Part shown: piece by piece, positions 1 through 10,553 of the stretch
Layout: each line of letters opens with the position of its first letter
Numbering within the stretch: the first letter of the stretch is position 1
Assembly: GCA_002704145.1 (NCBI GenBank)
Contig: PAFH01000003.1
Location: forward strand, 1-36,803
DNA: 36,803 nucleotides
Source of the DNA: Pelagibacteraceae bacterium
Lineage (GTDB): Bacteria; Pseudomonadota; Alphaproteobacteria; Pelagibacterales; Pelagibacteraceae
Direction of reading: 5' to 3'
Translations under genes and position numbers: made by a program
The notes under the pieces: model-generated
What the model was told of the DNA's origin: nothing
What the model saw: the letters and a program-made list of their open reading frames with translations, nothing else
The model's database searches: none

Positions 1-81
1 ATTTTTATTGGTTTGGCGTCACTTACTTTTCCGCATATATTGTTAGAATATCTTTTAGAAAAAAATGAAAAAAGAACTTAA
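1..81 (+). CDS. C-terminal end of an upstream gene, possibly Blh-type beta-carotene dioxygenase (partial)
   Basis: Frame 1 is open from the window edge to a TAA at 79-81 and encodes the last 26 residues of a protein that overlaps the ispH start by 17 bases. The tail contains GLASLTFPHILLEYLL, a hydrophobic end with a Pro-His pair. This resembles the C-terminus of the Brp/Blh family of 15,15'-beta-carotene dioxygenases (retinal synthesis for proteorhodopsin), which end in a similar (S/T)LTxPHxLL segment. The Blh link rests on recalled family resemblance over 26 residues and is weak. A neighbouring isoprenoid gene (ispH) would fit. The two other forward frames end earlier or read as ordinary noise. 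Confidence 0.4.
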   Translation: MFIGLASLTFPHILLEYLLEKNEKRT

Positions 82-1009
82 AATTTATTTAGCTTCTCCG
101 AGAGGTTTTTGTGCTGGAGTTAAAAGAGCAATTGATATCGTTGAGAAATCAATTAATAAATTTGGTACTCCTGTATATGTCAGGCATGAAATTGTTCACA
201 ACAAACAAGTTGTAGAGGAACTAAAAAAAAAAGGTGCAATTTTTGTGGATGAACTTTCTGATGTTGAAGATACTAGTAGACCAGTAATTTTTTCTGCACA
301 CGGAGTTCCTAAATCAGTTCCAGAAGAAGCTAAAATAAAAAATTTATCTTATGTAGACGCTACGTGTCCTTTAGTTTCAAAAGTACATAGAGAGTCAGAA
401 CAATTAAACAAAAATGGATACGAAATACTATTAATTGGCCATAAAAATCACCCTGAAGTGATTGGTACTATGGGTCAGCTTGCTAAAGGATCAATTAAAT
501 TAATTGAAACTAAAAATGATGTAGAAAAATTAAAAGTAGATGATTTTAAAAAACCTTTAGCTTATATAACTCAAACAACTCTTTCTGTAGACGACACTGC
601 AGAAATAATTAACTCACTCAAAAAAAAATTTCCTAAAATTAAAGGTCCTATTAAAGAGGATATTTGTTATGCGACGACTAACAGACAGACAGCGGTAAAA
701 GAAATAGCATCAAAGTGTGACATATTTTTTGTAGTAGGCAGTAGAAATTCATCTAACTCTGTAAGATTAGTAGAGGTTGCCAAAAAAGCAGGATGCAACA
801 ACTCTCAATTAATGCATTCTGAAAAAAAAATTCCATATAATGAGATAGATACATCTAATACTATTGGAATATCCTCTGGAGCATCAGCGCCAGAAAAATT
901 AGTTCAAACACTACTAGATTATATTAAGAAAGATCGAAAAGTTTCTATAGAAGAGGTGGTGGTCGCAGAGGAAAAGGTTGTTTTTAAATTACCAAAAGAA
1001 TTGAATTAA
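65..1009 (+). CDS. ispH: 4-hydroxy-3-methylbut-2-enyl diphosphate reductase (IspH/LytB)
   Basis: The last enzyme of the MEP isoprenoid pathway. It reduces HMBPP to IPP and DMAPP in the cytoplasm with a [4Fe-4S] cluster. At 314 residues it is the usual length. The three cluster cysteines are visible at C16 (PRGFCAGVKRA), C101 (DATCPLVSKVH) and C201 (DICYATTNRQ), matching the spacing of the E. coli enzyme. The family motif VVGSRNSSNS lies near 226-235, and the HEIVHN and SAHGVP blocks are present. Its stop overlaps the thrB start (TAATG), so the two are translationally coupled in the ispH-thrB-rnhA order known from alphaproteobacteria. The start lies inside the end of the preceding gene, so it is probably not the first gene of its transcript. 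Confidence 0.97.
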   Translation: MKKELKIYLASPRGFCAGVKRAIDIVEKSINKFGTPVYVRHEIVHNKQVVEELKKKGAIFVDELSDVEDTSRPVIFSAHGVPKSVPEEAKIKNLSYVDATCPLVSKVHRESEQLNKNGYEILLIGHKNHPEVIGTMGQLAKGSIKLIETKNDVEKLKVDDFKKPLAYITQTTLSVDDTAEIINSLKKKFPKIKGPIKEDICYATTNRQTAVKEIASKCDIFFVVGSRNSSNSVRLVEVAKKAGCNNSQLMHSEKKIPYNEIDTSNTIGISSGASAPEKLVQTLLDYIKKDRKVSIEEVVVAEEKVVFKLPKELN

Positions 1010-1977
1010 TGGCTGTCTACACAAAACTTAGCAAAAATAATATTGAGGAAATTTTATCCGGTTATAATTTAGGTAATTTAGACTCATTCAGAGGCATATT
1101 AGAAGGAGTTGAAAATACTAATTATTTCTTAACAGTAAATAAAGCAAAATTTATTCTTACAATATATGAAAAAAGAGTAAAGAGTGAGGATTTACCTTTT
1201 TTTTCAGACCTCATGTCTTTACTTAACAAAGCTAATTTTAAATGCCCTACTCCTATTAAAAATAAACAAAACAAAACTTTAATTGATTACAAAGGTAAAA
1301 AGATAATGATTGTTTCGTTTCTTGAAGGAAAGGCAAAAAAAAATTTATCTCCAGCAAACTGTAAATCTATCGGGATTGAAGTTGCCAAGATGCACTCTAT
1401 TACTAAAAATATTGAAATAAAAAGACAAAACAATCTTTCAGTGAAATCATGGAGAAATTTATTTAATTCAATAAAAGATAAATGCTCAAAAATTCACAAA
1501 GATCTTCCAAAATTAATAGAAGAAAATCTTGTCGATGTAGAAAAAAATTGGCCAAAAGATTTACCTAAAGGAATTATTCATGCAGATCTATTTCATGATA
1601 ATATTTTTTTTATTGAGGATAAATTTAGTGGTATAATAGATTTTTATTTTTCTTGTGAAGATTTTTTAGCTTTTGAAATAGCCATATGTTTTAATGCATT
1701 ATGTTTTGATGGTTCAAAAAATAATTTGAGTTTTAATGTTACAAAAGCAAAAAATTTTATAGATGGGTATACATCGATAAGAAAATTAACTAATCAAGAA
1801 AAAAATTGTATCAAAGTTTTGTCTCAAGGGGCTGCATTAAGATTTTTACTGACAAGAGCTTTCGATGCATTAGATACAGTAGAAGGTGCTATTGTAAAAG
1901 TTAAAGATCCAATTGAATATTTAAAGAGATTAGAATTTCATAAGAATTCAAAAAATTTTGAGGATTATTTTTTTTAA
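1009..1977 (+). CDS. thrB: Homoserine kinase, aminoglycoside-phosphotransferase-like type
   Basis: Phosphorylates homoserine to O-phosphohomoserine, the substrate of threonine synthase (encoded at 2880-4256 on the other strand). It is the APH/choline-kinase fold type (322 residues) found in alphaproteobacteria, not the GHMP-kinase type of E. coli. The catalytic loop is GIIHADLFHDNIFF (about 188-201), followed by the Mg-binding GIIDFYFSCED. The N-terminal LSGYNLGNLDSFRGILEGVENTNYF matches the family's nucleotide-loop region. Start and stop both overlap neighbours by one base (TAATG junctions), which fixes the start. The ispH-thrB-rnhA linkage supports this over a generic phosphotransferase. 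Confidence 0.95.
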   Translation: MAVYTKLSKNNIEEILSGYNLGNLDSFRGILEGVENTNYFLTVNKAKFILTIYEKRVKSEDLPFFSDLMSLLNKANFKCPTPIKNKQNKTLIDYKGKKIMIVSFLEGKAKKNLSPANCKSIGIEVAKMHSITKNIEIKRQNNLSVKSWRNLFNSIKDKCSKIHKDLPKLIEENLVDVEKNWPKDLPKGIIHADLFHDNIFFIEDKFSGIIDFYFSCEDFLAFEIAICFNALCFDGSKNNLSFNVTKAKNFIDGYTSIRKLTNQEKNCIKVLSQGAALRFLLTRAFDALDTVEGAIVKVKDPIEYLKRLEFHKNSKNFEDYFF

Positions 1978-2402
1978 TGAAATTGAAAATTTATACTGAT
2001 GGGGCGTGTTCGGGAAATCCCGGCACAGGTGGTTGGGCAGCAATTTTTTTAGATGGGAACACTGTTAAGTCTAGTATTTCTGGTAAAGAAAATAATACTA
2101 CTAATAATAGAATGGAGTTATTAGCGCCTATAATGGCATTAAAAAAAATAAAAAAAAAAACTGATATTACTATTTACACTGACTCGTTATACGTGAAGGT
2201 TGGTATTACAGAGTGGATTAAAAAGTGGAAATTAAATAATTGGAAAAATTCAAATAAAAAACCCGTTAAAAATAAAGATCTTTGGATAAAGTTAGATAAT
2301 TCTTGTCAAAAACATAATGTAAGTTGGAAATGGGTTAAAGCTCATGCGGGAAATAAAATGAATAATTTAGTTGATGAGTTAGCAGTATTGCAAACTAAAT
2401 AG
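1977..2402 (+). CDS. rnhA: Ribonuclease HI
   Basis: Cleaves the RNA strand of RNA-DNA hybrids and removes primers and R-loops. At 141 residues it is slightly shorter than E. coli RnhA (155). The four-carboxylate active site is visible: D8 in IYTDGACSGNPG, E47 in NNRMELLAP, D69 in IYTDSLYV, and the late D in NNLVDELA; the histidine in VKAHAG is also present. The gene carries an uninterrupted run of 11 A at 2150-2160 and an A8 run at 2141-2148 and is still in frame. It is convergent with the peroxiredoxin gene, and the two ends overlap by 8 bases. Confidence 0.96.
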   Translation: MKLKIYTDGACSGNPGTGGWAAIFLDGNTVKSSISGKENNTTNNRMELLAPIMALKKIKKKTDITIYTDSLYVKVGITEWIKKWKLNNWKNSNKKPVKNKDLWIKLDNSCQKHNVSWKWVKAHAGNKMNNLVDELAVLQTK

Positions 2403-2883
2403 TATTTAAAAAACTTTCAGCAGCAGATAATTTACAATTGGCTGTCTCCTGCTCTTCTTCAATTTTTTTAACTTCACCATTTTCTACAAGCATAGTGTAT
2501 CTGGTTGATCTTACTCCTAGTCCTTTTTCAGATTTATCTACTTCTGCCCCGATTGCTTTTGTAAATTGAATAAATGGGTCCCCAACCATTAGTATTTTAT
2601 TTCCAGCACCTTGATTTTCACCCCATGCTTTCATTACATTTGGGTCATTTACAGAAATACAAATAATTTTTGAAACCCTCTTTTTTTTTGCTAAGTCGTA
2701 ATTTTTTATGTAACCAGGTAAATGAAGCGCTGAACATGTTTTAGTAAATGCTCCTGGCATACCTAAAATTATGGTCCTATCATTTTTACATAATTCTAAA
2801 ATATTAATTTTTTTAACATCATTAATATTATTAAGGTAAAATAACTCTGAATTTGGTAGTTTATCTCCTGCTTTTAATCTCAT
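2395..2883 (-). CDS. Peroxiredoxin, Prx5 (redoxin) type
   Basis: A thiol peroxidase that reduces hydrogen peroxide and organic peroxides. The signature PGAFTKTCSALHLPGY holds the peroxidatic cysteine near residue 51, typical of the Prx5/AHP1 subgroup. The downstream motifs CISVNDPNVMKAWG and GDPFIQFTKAIGAE also match. At 162 residues the length is normal. There is a second cysteine near the C-terminus (TANCKLSAAESF) at the place where some Prx5 enzymes carry a resolving cysteine, so an atypical 2-Cys mechanism is possible; this is inference. The start overlaps the thrC stop (ATGA), so it is coupled as the last gene of the cox-thrC transcription unit. Supply of peroxide defence beside a respiratory oxidase operon is plausible but not shown. 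Confidence 0.92.
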   Translation of the reverse strand: MRLKAGDKLPNSELFYLNNINDVKKINILELCKNDRTIILGMPGAFTKTCSALHLPGYIKNYDLAKKKRVSKIICISVNDPNVMKAWGENQGAGNKILMVGDPFIQFTKAIGAEVDKSEKGLGVRSTRYTMLVENGEVKKIEEEQETANCKLSAAESFLNTI

Positions 2884-4256
2884 TGTATTTTACTTAAAAT
2901 ATAGTTTTTAACGTCTAAATTTAAATTTCCGATAATATCAAATTTTTCTTTTTGATCCATATGCGTTTTTAAATGTTTTGGTGCATCTAAATTTTTTCCA
3001 GTGGCTTTTTTAATAGTATCATTGAACTTATAAGGATGAGCTGTTCCTAGAACTACAATATTATCTAAATTTTTAATCTTATTTGCTGCACCAAACCCAG
3101 TTGCAGTATGTGGATCAATAATAAATTGATGATCCTTAAAAACCTTATAAATTATATTTTGTGTTTCCTCGTCAGTAATTTTAATACCTTCAAAATCTTT
3201 CTTTATTTTTTCAGTATCCTTTTTTTGTAAATTAAATGAACCTTTTAATGATAGTTCATCCATTAAAGAGCTTACATTTTTGTCATTTTCATCTACAATG
3301 TAAAACAATAATCTTTCAAAATTACTAGCCACCTGAATATCCATACTTGGAGTGACGGATGGTTGAACTCTGCCTGGTTTATATTCTCCAGTATTTATCA
3401 CTCTTTGTAAGATATCATTTTTGTTTGTAGCTACTATCAACTTATTTATTGGTAACCCCATTTTTTTGGCAACATAACCTGCGTAAATATCTCCAAAGTT
3501 TCCTGTTGGCACGGAGAAGCTAATATTTTGCTTTTTTAACTTGAAGTATGAATAAAAATAATAAACAATCTGACAAACAATTCTCGCCCAATTAATAGAA
3601 TTTACGCCAGACATGTTTATTTTCGATCTAAAATCATCGTCGTTAAATAACTCTTTAACAATTTTCTGACAATCATCAAATGATCCTTCTATCGCAACAT
3701 TATAAATATTAGCTCCACCGATAGTAGTCATAATTTTTCTCTGGGTGTCTGAAATTTTATTATGTGGATGTAATACAAAAAGATTAATATTTTTTCTATT
3801 ACTCAAAGCAGCTATTGCAGCAGAACCTGTGTCTCCAGAAGTTGCTACTACTACATTGACAATTTTATTTTTAGCAACCTTAAAGTGGTCGTACATATTT
3901 CCTATAATCTGCATTGCAATATCTTTAAAAGCCAAAGTAGGTCCATGGTAAAGTTCTAAGAGATTTATTTCTCCAATTTTTTTTAATTTAACAACCTCAT
4001 TTTCCTTAAAGCCTTTGTATGATTTTTCAATTAAAGATCCTAATTCAACTTTATTGATATCGTTTGAACAAAAATTAAATATTATTTCAGTTGCAAGATC
4101 TTTATAATTTAATTGACTTAATTTTTTTAAATCTTCTTTGGTATAATTTTTTACCTCGCTAGGTAAAAATAATCCTCCACCTGGGGCTAGTCCTCTTAAG
4201 AAAATATCTTTAAAACTGAATTTTAAAGACTTATCTCTTGTGCTAAAATAGTTCAT
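2880..4256 (-). CDS. thrC: Threonine synthase
   Basis: A PLP enzyme that converts O-phosphohomoserine to threonine. It is full length at 458 residues. The PLP lysine is in LYHGPTLAFKDIAMQ (about residue 112), the phosphate-binding loop is ATSGDTGSAAIAAL, and SVPTGNFGDIYAGYVAKKMGLP is the second conserved PLP-contact block. This is the long bacterial/yeast type with the N-terminal YFSTRD segment. It lies directly after surf1 with an ATGA overlap and before the peroxiredoxin with another, which fixes both ends. Together with thrB at 1009-1977 it gives the last two steps of threonine synthesis in the window, on opposite strands. Confidence 0.97.
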   Translation of the reverse strand: MNYFSTRDKSLKFSFKDIFLRGLAPGGGLFLPSEVKNYTKEDLKKLSQLNYKDLATEIIFNFCSNDINKVELGSLIEKSYKGFKENEVVKLKKIGEINLLELYHGPTLAFKDIAMQIIGNMYDHFKVAKNKIVNVVVATSGDTGSAAIAALSNRKNINLFVLHPHNKISDTQRKIMTTIGGANIYNVAIEGSFDDCQKIVKELFNDDDFRSKINMSGVNSINWARIVCQIVYYFYSYFKLKKQNISFSVPTGNFGDIYAGYVAKKMGLPINKLIVATNKNDILQRVINTGEYKPGRVQPSVTPSMDIQVASNFERLLFYIVDENDKNVSSLMDELSLKGSFNLQKKDTEKIKKDFEGIKITDEETQNIIYKVFKDHQFIIDPHTATGFGAANKIKNLDNIVVLGTAHPYKFNDTIKKATGKNLDAPKHLKTHMDQKEKFDIIGNLNLDVKNYILSKIQ

Positions 4257-4951
4257 TTTTTTCTTCTAAAATATAAATAATAAAATATTATTGAAATTGA
4301 TATTGCATACCATGTTATAGCATATTTAAGGTGATTATTTGGCACATCAATACTTATTTTTTTTGGTAGTGGCACCTTTGTTTCACTATCTTCAAGAAAA
4401 ATTATAAATTCATTAAATTTTTTACCAGTAAAATTATTGAGATCCTTTAAATTAATAGAAAACCAAACATTGTTTTCAATATCGTTAGCTGGTTTAAACA
4501 TATTTGGTTTATAAACTTTTCTTAATAACCCAACTATTTTTTGCTCTTCGTTTTTTTTGGAATTTATGCCAGGATTTCCTTTAAATTCTTTACTAATCCA
4601 ACCTCTATTAACTAAAAGATTTTCGTTTTTATGAGTCCTAAAAGGAGTTATTACGTCGTATCCTGGTTTTCCACTATCATTTAAACTGTATAAGTAAATT
4701 TGCTCATCAAAAATATATTTTCCTTTTGTATTAACTCTCTGATAGTTTTTTTTCATTAAATTTGAATATTCTACTGGATTTGAATTCAACCCAACAGTTA
4801 TTTGATTTATTATTTCTAACTTCCACTGCAGCCTATAAAGTTGCCAAGTGCCTAACGCACAGAATATTGATATAAAAAGAATTACAAATAATTGGAATAA
4901 AAATGCTTTTTTCAATTTGAGATTAACTTCCCCAAATATATATAGCAGCAA
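4253..4951 (-). CDS. surf1: SURF1-family cytochrome c oxidase assembly protein
   Basis: An inner-membrane factor that helps insert heme a into subunit I of aa3-type oxidase. It has an N-terminal membrane helix (about 14-36, ending in the family motif ALGTWQLYRLQWK), a periplasmic domain with the SURF1 motif LLVNRGWIS, and a C-terminal helix (about 208-226) followed by a basic tail. At 232 residues the length is usual. The ATG used here overlaps the ctaE end by 29 bases. A TTG at 4913-4915, seven bases past the ctaE stop, would give a start of KKAFLFQLF type directly before the helix and is an equally good candidate. The position after ctaE fits alphaproteobacterial cox operons. Confidence 0.92.
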   Translation of the reverse strand: MLLYIFGEVNLKLKKAFLFQLFVILFISIFCALGTWQLYRLQWKLEIINQITVGLNSNPVEYSNLMKKNYQRVNTKGKYIFDEQIYLYSLNDSGKPGYDVITPFRTHKNENLLVNRGWISKEFKGNPGINSKKNEEQKIVGLLRKVYKPNMFKPANDIENNVWFSINLKDLNNFTGKKFNEFIIFLEDSETKVPLPKKISIDVPNNHLKYAITWYAISISIIFYYLYFRRKK

Positions 4952-5714
4952 ATAAAAATAACCAAACTACGTCAACAAAATGCCAATACCATGCCGCTGC
5001 CTCAAATCCAAAATGATGCTCGGAATTAGAATGTCCTTTCATAGATCTAAGTAAGCAGACTGCTAGAAAAATTGTGCCTACTATTACGTGGAAACCATGG
5101 AAGCCTGTTGCCATATAAAATGTAGATCCATAAATATTCCCATCAATTGTAAAAGTTGCGTGGTGGTACTCGTAGGCTTGGAAACAAGTAAAAATAAAAC
5201 CTAAGAAGACTGTTAAAACTAGTCCGTTGACCAAACCTTTTCTATCATTTTCTAACATCGCATGATGCGCCCAAGTTACAGTAGTACCAGACAATAATAG
5301 TATCAAAGTATTTATTAGTGGAATATCCCAAGGGTCAAATGTTTTTATATCTGGTGGTGGCCAAGTAGCTCCTACTGCTTCAGTTGGAAATAAACTTGCA
5401 TTAAAATATGCCCAGAACCAAGCAACAAAAAACATTACCTCAGATGCAATAAAAAGTACCATGCCATATCTATGACCAATTTGAACTACAGGAGTGTGGT
5501 GCCCTTGAAATTCTGCTTCTTCAACTACATCTCTCCACCACATGAATGCGCCGTAAATTACTAAAGCAAAGCCAATAAGTAAAAGCCACAAAGCCTTTGA
5601 GTGAAAATAATAAACTGCTCCAAAAGCTAAAACTAAAGTTGCGAAAGAAACATAAATAGGCCATGGGCTCGGGTCTACTAGATGAAATCCATGTTTTTTT
5701 TCTTTAGATGACAT
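4923..5714 (-). CDS. ctaE: Cytochrome c oxidase subunit III
   Basis: The third core subunit of the aa3-type terminal oxidase in the inner membrane. It is 263 residues with seven predicted helices. Diagnostic blocks are HGFHLVDPSPWPIYVSF at the N-terminus, MFFVAWFWAYFNASLFP (helix III with the conserved lipid-binding region), TVTWAHHAML, and GFHGFHVIVGTIFL ending in AAAWYWHFVDVVWLFLF. It starts eight bases after ctaG and lies within the full cox cluster. Nothing is missing compared with Paracoccus-type subunit III. Confidence 0.97.
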   Translation of the reverse strand: MSSKEKKHGFHLVDPSPWPIYVSFATLVLAFGAVYYFHSKALWLLLIGFALVIYGAFMWWRDVVEEAEFQGHHTPVVQIGHRYGMVLFIASEVMFFVAWFWAYFNASLFPTEAVGATWPPPDIKTFDPWDIPLINTLILLLSGTTVTWAHHAMLENDRKGLVNGLVLTVFLGFIFTCFQAYEYHHATFTIDGNIYGSTFYMATGFHGFHVIVGTIFLAVCLLRSMKGHSNSEHHFGFEAAAWYWHFVDVVWLFLFAAIYIWGS

Positions 5715-5722
5715 AATTGCGA

Positions 5723-6277
5723 TTATACCTTTTTTTCTTTTTTAAAATAGTCTGATGAAAAAAACGTAAAAGACAAAGTTACATCAGCAATATTTTTAGT
5801 TTTATTATCATCTACGACTTTTGGATCCAAGAAAAATGTCAATACAAACTCTCTTTTTTCCCCTCCTTTTAGTGTTTGTTTTTCAAAACAAAAGCATCCT
5901 ATTTTGTTAAGATAAATTCCAAATGGAGCAGGTGAAACATTAAAAGATGCAGAACCTGAAGAAATTTTAGCGTCAGGGTTCTCTACATAAAATTTTACTG
6001 TGTGAACCTCTCCAGGTTTTAAATCTAAAGTCTTGATTTCGGGCGTAAAATTCCAATTTAAAGTACTGTTTATATTAGTATCAAATCTCATTTTAAAATC
6101 TTGATTCACTATAATTTTTGGAATCTCTTTATTTGATGCATTTTGAGTGGTTCCACCAAAGCCAGTAACTCTACAAAATAAATCGTAAAGTGGAACTGCT
6201 GCAAAAGATAACCCTAGCATAAATAAAAAGATTGATATTAATATTATTGGTGTAAGTTTTTTTTTATTAATATTCAT
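5723..6277 (-). CDS. ctaG: Cytochrome c oxidase assembly protein CtaG (Cox11)
   Basis: A copper chaperone that delivers Cu(B) to subunit I. It is anchored by one N-terminal helix (about 9-29) with the soluble domain in the periplasm. The copper ligands are in the CFCF motif at residues 128-131 (NKIGCFCFEKQTL); the conserved cysteine just after the helix is C35 (PLYDLFCRVTGFGG). At 184 residues it is the normal alphaproteobacterial length. The ATG shares one base with the stop of the upstream microprotein (TAATG), which decides the start. Confidence 0.96.
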   Translation of the reverse strand: MNINKKKLTPIILISIFLFMLGLSFAAVPLYDLFCRVTGFGGTTQNASNKEIPKIIVNQDFKMRFDTNINSTLNWNFTPEIKTLDLKPGEVHTVKFYVENPDAKISSGSASFNVSPAPFGIYLNKIGCFCFEKQTLKGGEKREFVLTFFLDPKVVDDNKTKNIADVTLSFTFFSSDYFKKEKKV

Positions 6278-6387
6278 TATATTTCTCTATTATAAATTCC
6301 TATATTGTAAAATGTAAGTACAAATAAAAAAATCATGAATAAAATTAATATAAAAGCTGTAAAAAGGTTTTTTTTCTTTTTGTTCAT
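6277..6387 (-). CDS. CoxF-like membrane microprotein (36 residues)
   Basis: A small ORF that fills the whole gap between ctaB and ctaG. It encodes 36 residues: a KKKK-rich N-terminus followed by one strongly hydrophobic helix (about residues 8-27) and a short polar tail. Its ATG overlaps the ctaB stop (ATGA) and its TAA overlaps the ctaG ATG (TAATG). This double coupling is strong evidence that it is translated. Alphaproteobacteria often carry a small single-helix gene (coxF) at this spot; its role in oxidase assembly is not well defined. Similarity is by position and topology only, so a specific function is not claimed. Confidence 0.75.
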   Translation of the reverse strand: MNKKKKNLFTAFILILFMIFLFVLTFYNIGIYNREI

Positions 6388-7307
6388 GAGTTTATTTTAA
6401 TTAAATTATCAATCAATAGTACTAAAAATATAAAAAATAAGTAAAATATTGAATAAACAAATATTTTTCTCGCAATTATATTAGAGGTTTTCGAGTTACC
6501 CTCATTGAATAATCTAAAACATAAATATGAATAATAAATTGTCATCGTTGAAGCAACTGTCAGATAAAATAAACTTGCAAAATCTAAGAAATACGGAGCT
6601 ATAACCACTGGAAACATTAATAGAGCGTATATGAGTATATTTAATTTTGTTTTTTGTAAGCCAGCAATAATTGGTAACATTGGAATCTTAGCAATTTTAT
6701 AATCTCCAGCTTTATATAAGCTAAGCGCCCAAAAATGAGATGGTGTCCAAAAAAATATTATTAAAAATAAAATAATTGGTTCAATTGAAATTTGGCCTGT
6801 TGCTATAGTCCAGCCTATTACAGGTGGTAAAGCTCCAGCAGCACCTCCAATTACAATATTTTGTGGAGTTTTTCTTTTTAACCAGATTGTGTAAATAAAA
6901 AAATAAAAGCAAATTGTAAATGCCAACAAAGCTGATGATAGTAAATTTGAAGATTGATATAGAATTATTGTTGACAATACGGATAAAATTATACCAAAGT
7001 ATAATGCCTGATTTTTTTTTACTTTTCCAGTTGGTATCGGTCTAAGACATGTTCTACTCATTAAAGCATCTAAATCTGACTCGTACCACATATTTAAAGC
7101 TCCAGCAGCTCCTGATCCCATTGCAACTGCCAATAAAGAAATTATAGAGTTTGATAAAGATAAGTTTGATGGAGAAATAAGTAATCCCACCATGCAAGTA
7201 AATAAAACCAAGGACATCACCCTGGGTTTCATCAAATTAAAAAAAGATTGCAAATTAAGTACTAAGCTTAATTTAGTATTTCTAGATTTTGTTAATATTT
7301 GGCTCAA
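6384..7307 (-). CDS. ctaB: Protoheme IX farnesyltransferase (heme O synthase)
   Basis: Attaches a farnesyl group to heme b to make heme O, the precursor of heme A for the aa3 oxidase. It is a polytopic UbiA-superfamily membrane enzyme. The first aspartate-rich motif is NMWYESDLDALMSRTCLRPIPTGK, and FWTPSHFWALSLYKAGDY is the family's second active-site segment. At 307 residues it is full length. The start is TTG (7305-7307), one base after the ctaD stop; the next Met (in NLMKPRVMSL) would cut into the conserved N-terminus, so TTG is preferred. The stop overlaps the following microprotein. Confidence 0.95.
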   Translation of the reverse strand: MSQILTKSRNTKLSLVLNLQSFFNLMKPRVMSLVLFTCMVGLLISPSNLSLSNSIISLLAVAMGSGAAGALNMWYESDLDALMSRTCLRPIPTGKVKKNQALYFGIILSVLSTIILYQSSNLLSSALLAFTICFYFFIYTIWLKRKTPQNIVIGGAAGALPPVIGWTIATGQISIEPIILFLIIFFWTPSHFWALSLYKAGDYKIAKIPMLPIIAGLQKTKLNILIYALLMFPVVIAPYFLDFASLFYLTVASTMTIYYSYLCFRLFNEGNSKTSNIIARKIFVYSIFYLFFIFLVLLIDNLIKINS

Positions 7308-7308
7308 T

Positions 7309-9734
<2,426 letters not shown>

Positions 9735-9739
9735 AAGTT

Positions 9740-9767
9740 TTTATACAGCTTTTAGACAATTTAACAA
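9740..9767 (-). promoter_or_regulatory. Possible sigma-70 promoter for the cox operon
   Basis: On the minus strand, TTGTTA (9762-9767) and TATAAA (9740-9745) are separated by 16 bases and lie just before the ctaC ATG (9734). The -10 box ends five bases before the ATG, so a transcript from here would be almost leaderless. In such AT-rich DNA matches of this kind arise by chance, and the cox genes could also be read from upstream of rsmE. Confidence 0.3.
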
Positions 9768-9785
9768 TTTCAATTAATGCGACAA

Positions 9786-10499
9786 TTAATTAGAATTATT
9801 GATAAAATTAACCAATGAAATAGCACTTATTACAGCGGTATCTGACCTTAAAATGTTTCTTGATATGGTAAACGATTTTACTGATAGATTTTCAAGTATA
9901 GCCTTTCGTTCCAAAGGTGAAAAATCACCTTCAGGTCCAATTAAAACGCATAGAGATTTGCTATTTTTTAAATCGTCAGTTTGAAGGCTATCTTTAGAAT
10001 TAACATCAGCAAATAATAATTTGGTAGATGCATCTAAATTTTTTAAGCAATCCTGTAGCTTTGTTATTTCAGAAATTACTGGAGGAATTAATTGATTAGA
10101 TTGTTCTGTGGCTTCAGTAACAATTTTCTTAGCTCTTTCATAGTTTAAATCTTTAACTTCGGTTCTATCTGAGATTATAGGTGTTATCTTATTTACTCCA
10201 AGCTCTGTTGCCTTTTGAAGAATATTTTCCATAGGACTCTTTTTAACTAAACAAATAGCTAATTCGATATTAGATAATTTTGAAGGTTCTTTAACTTTAT
10301 TTAAAAACTTTACTTCAATTCGATCTTTTTCTAAAAAAACTATTTCACTAAGCCATTCTCCATTTTTGTTAAAAAAATTTATGTTTGAGCCCCTTTTTAG
10401 TCTCATAACATTAGCTACATAATGCGTATGCTCTTTTGATAATAAAGATGTTGTATTCTCAGTTATGTTATCTTGATAATATAATCTTATGTTGCCCAT
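9786..10499 (-). CDS. rsmE: 16S rRNA (uracil-1498-N3)-methyltransferase RsmE
   Basis: A SPOUT-class enzyme that methylates U1498 in 16S rRNA. It is 237 residues. The knot region has CVLIGPEGDFSPLERKAI (SAM binding) and FTISRNILRSDTAVISAISLV, the family's C-terminal LGxxILRxETA variant. The N-terminal MGNIRLYYQD plus HTHYVANVMRLKRGSNINFFN corresponds to the PUA-like RNA-binding part. It lies upstream of ctaC on the same strand and is divergent from the CDGSH gene across a 54-base spacer. Confidence 0.95.
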   Translation of the reverse strand: MGNIRLYYQDNITENTTSLLSKEHTHYVANVMRLKRGSNINFFNKNGEWLSEIVFLEKDRIEVKFLNKVKEPSKLSNIELAICLVKKSPMENILQKATELGVNKITPIISDRTEVKDLNYERAKKIVTEATEQSNQLIPPVISEITKLQDCLKNLDASTKLLFADVNSKDSLQTDDLKNSKSLCVLIGPEGDFSPLERKAILENLSVKSFTISRNILRSDTAVISAISLVNFINNSN

Positions 10500-10543
10500 A
10501 AGTTAATTATACAATAAAACTTGTGTTTAATTAATTATAAAAA

Positions 10544-10547
10544 AGGA
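10544..10547 (+). promoter_or_regulatory. Ribosome binding site of the CDGSH gene
   Basis: AGGA in an AAAAGGATAA context lies six bases before the ATG at 10554. Most genes in this window lack a recognisable Shine-Dalgarno sequence, so this one helps to fix the start of the first gene of the redox cluster. Confidence 0.6.
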
Positions 10548-10553
10548 TAAATT

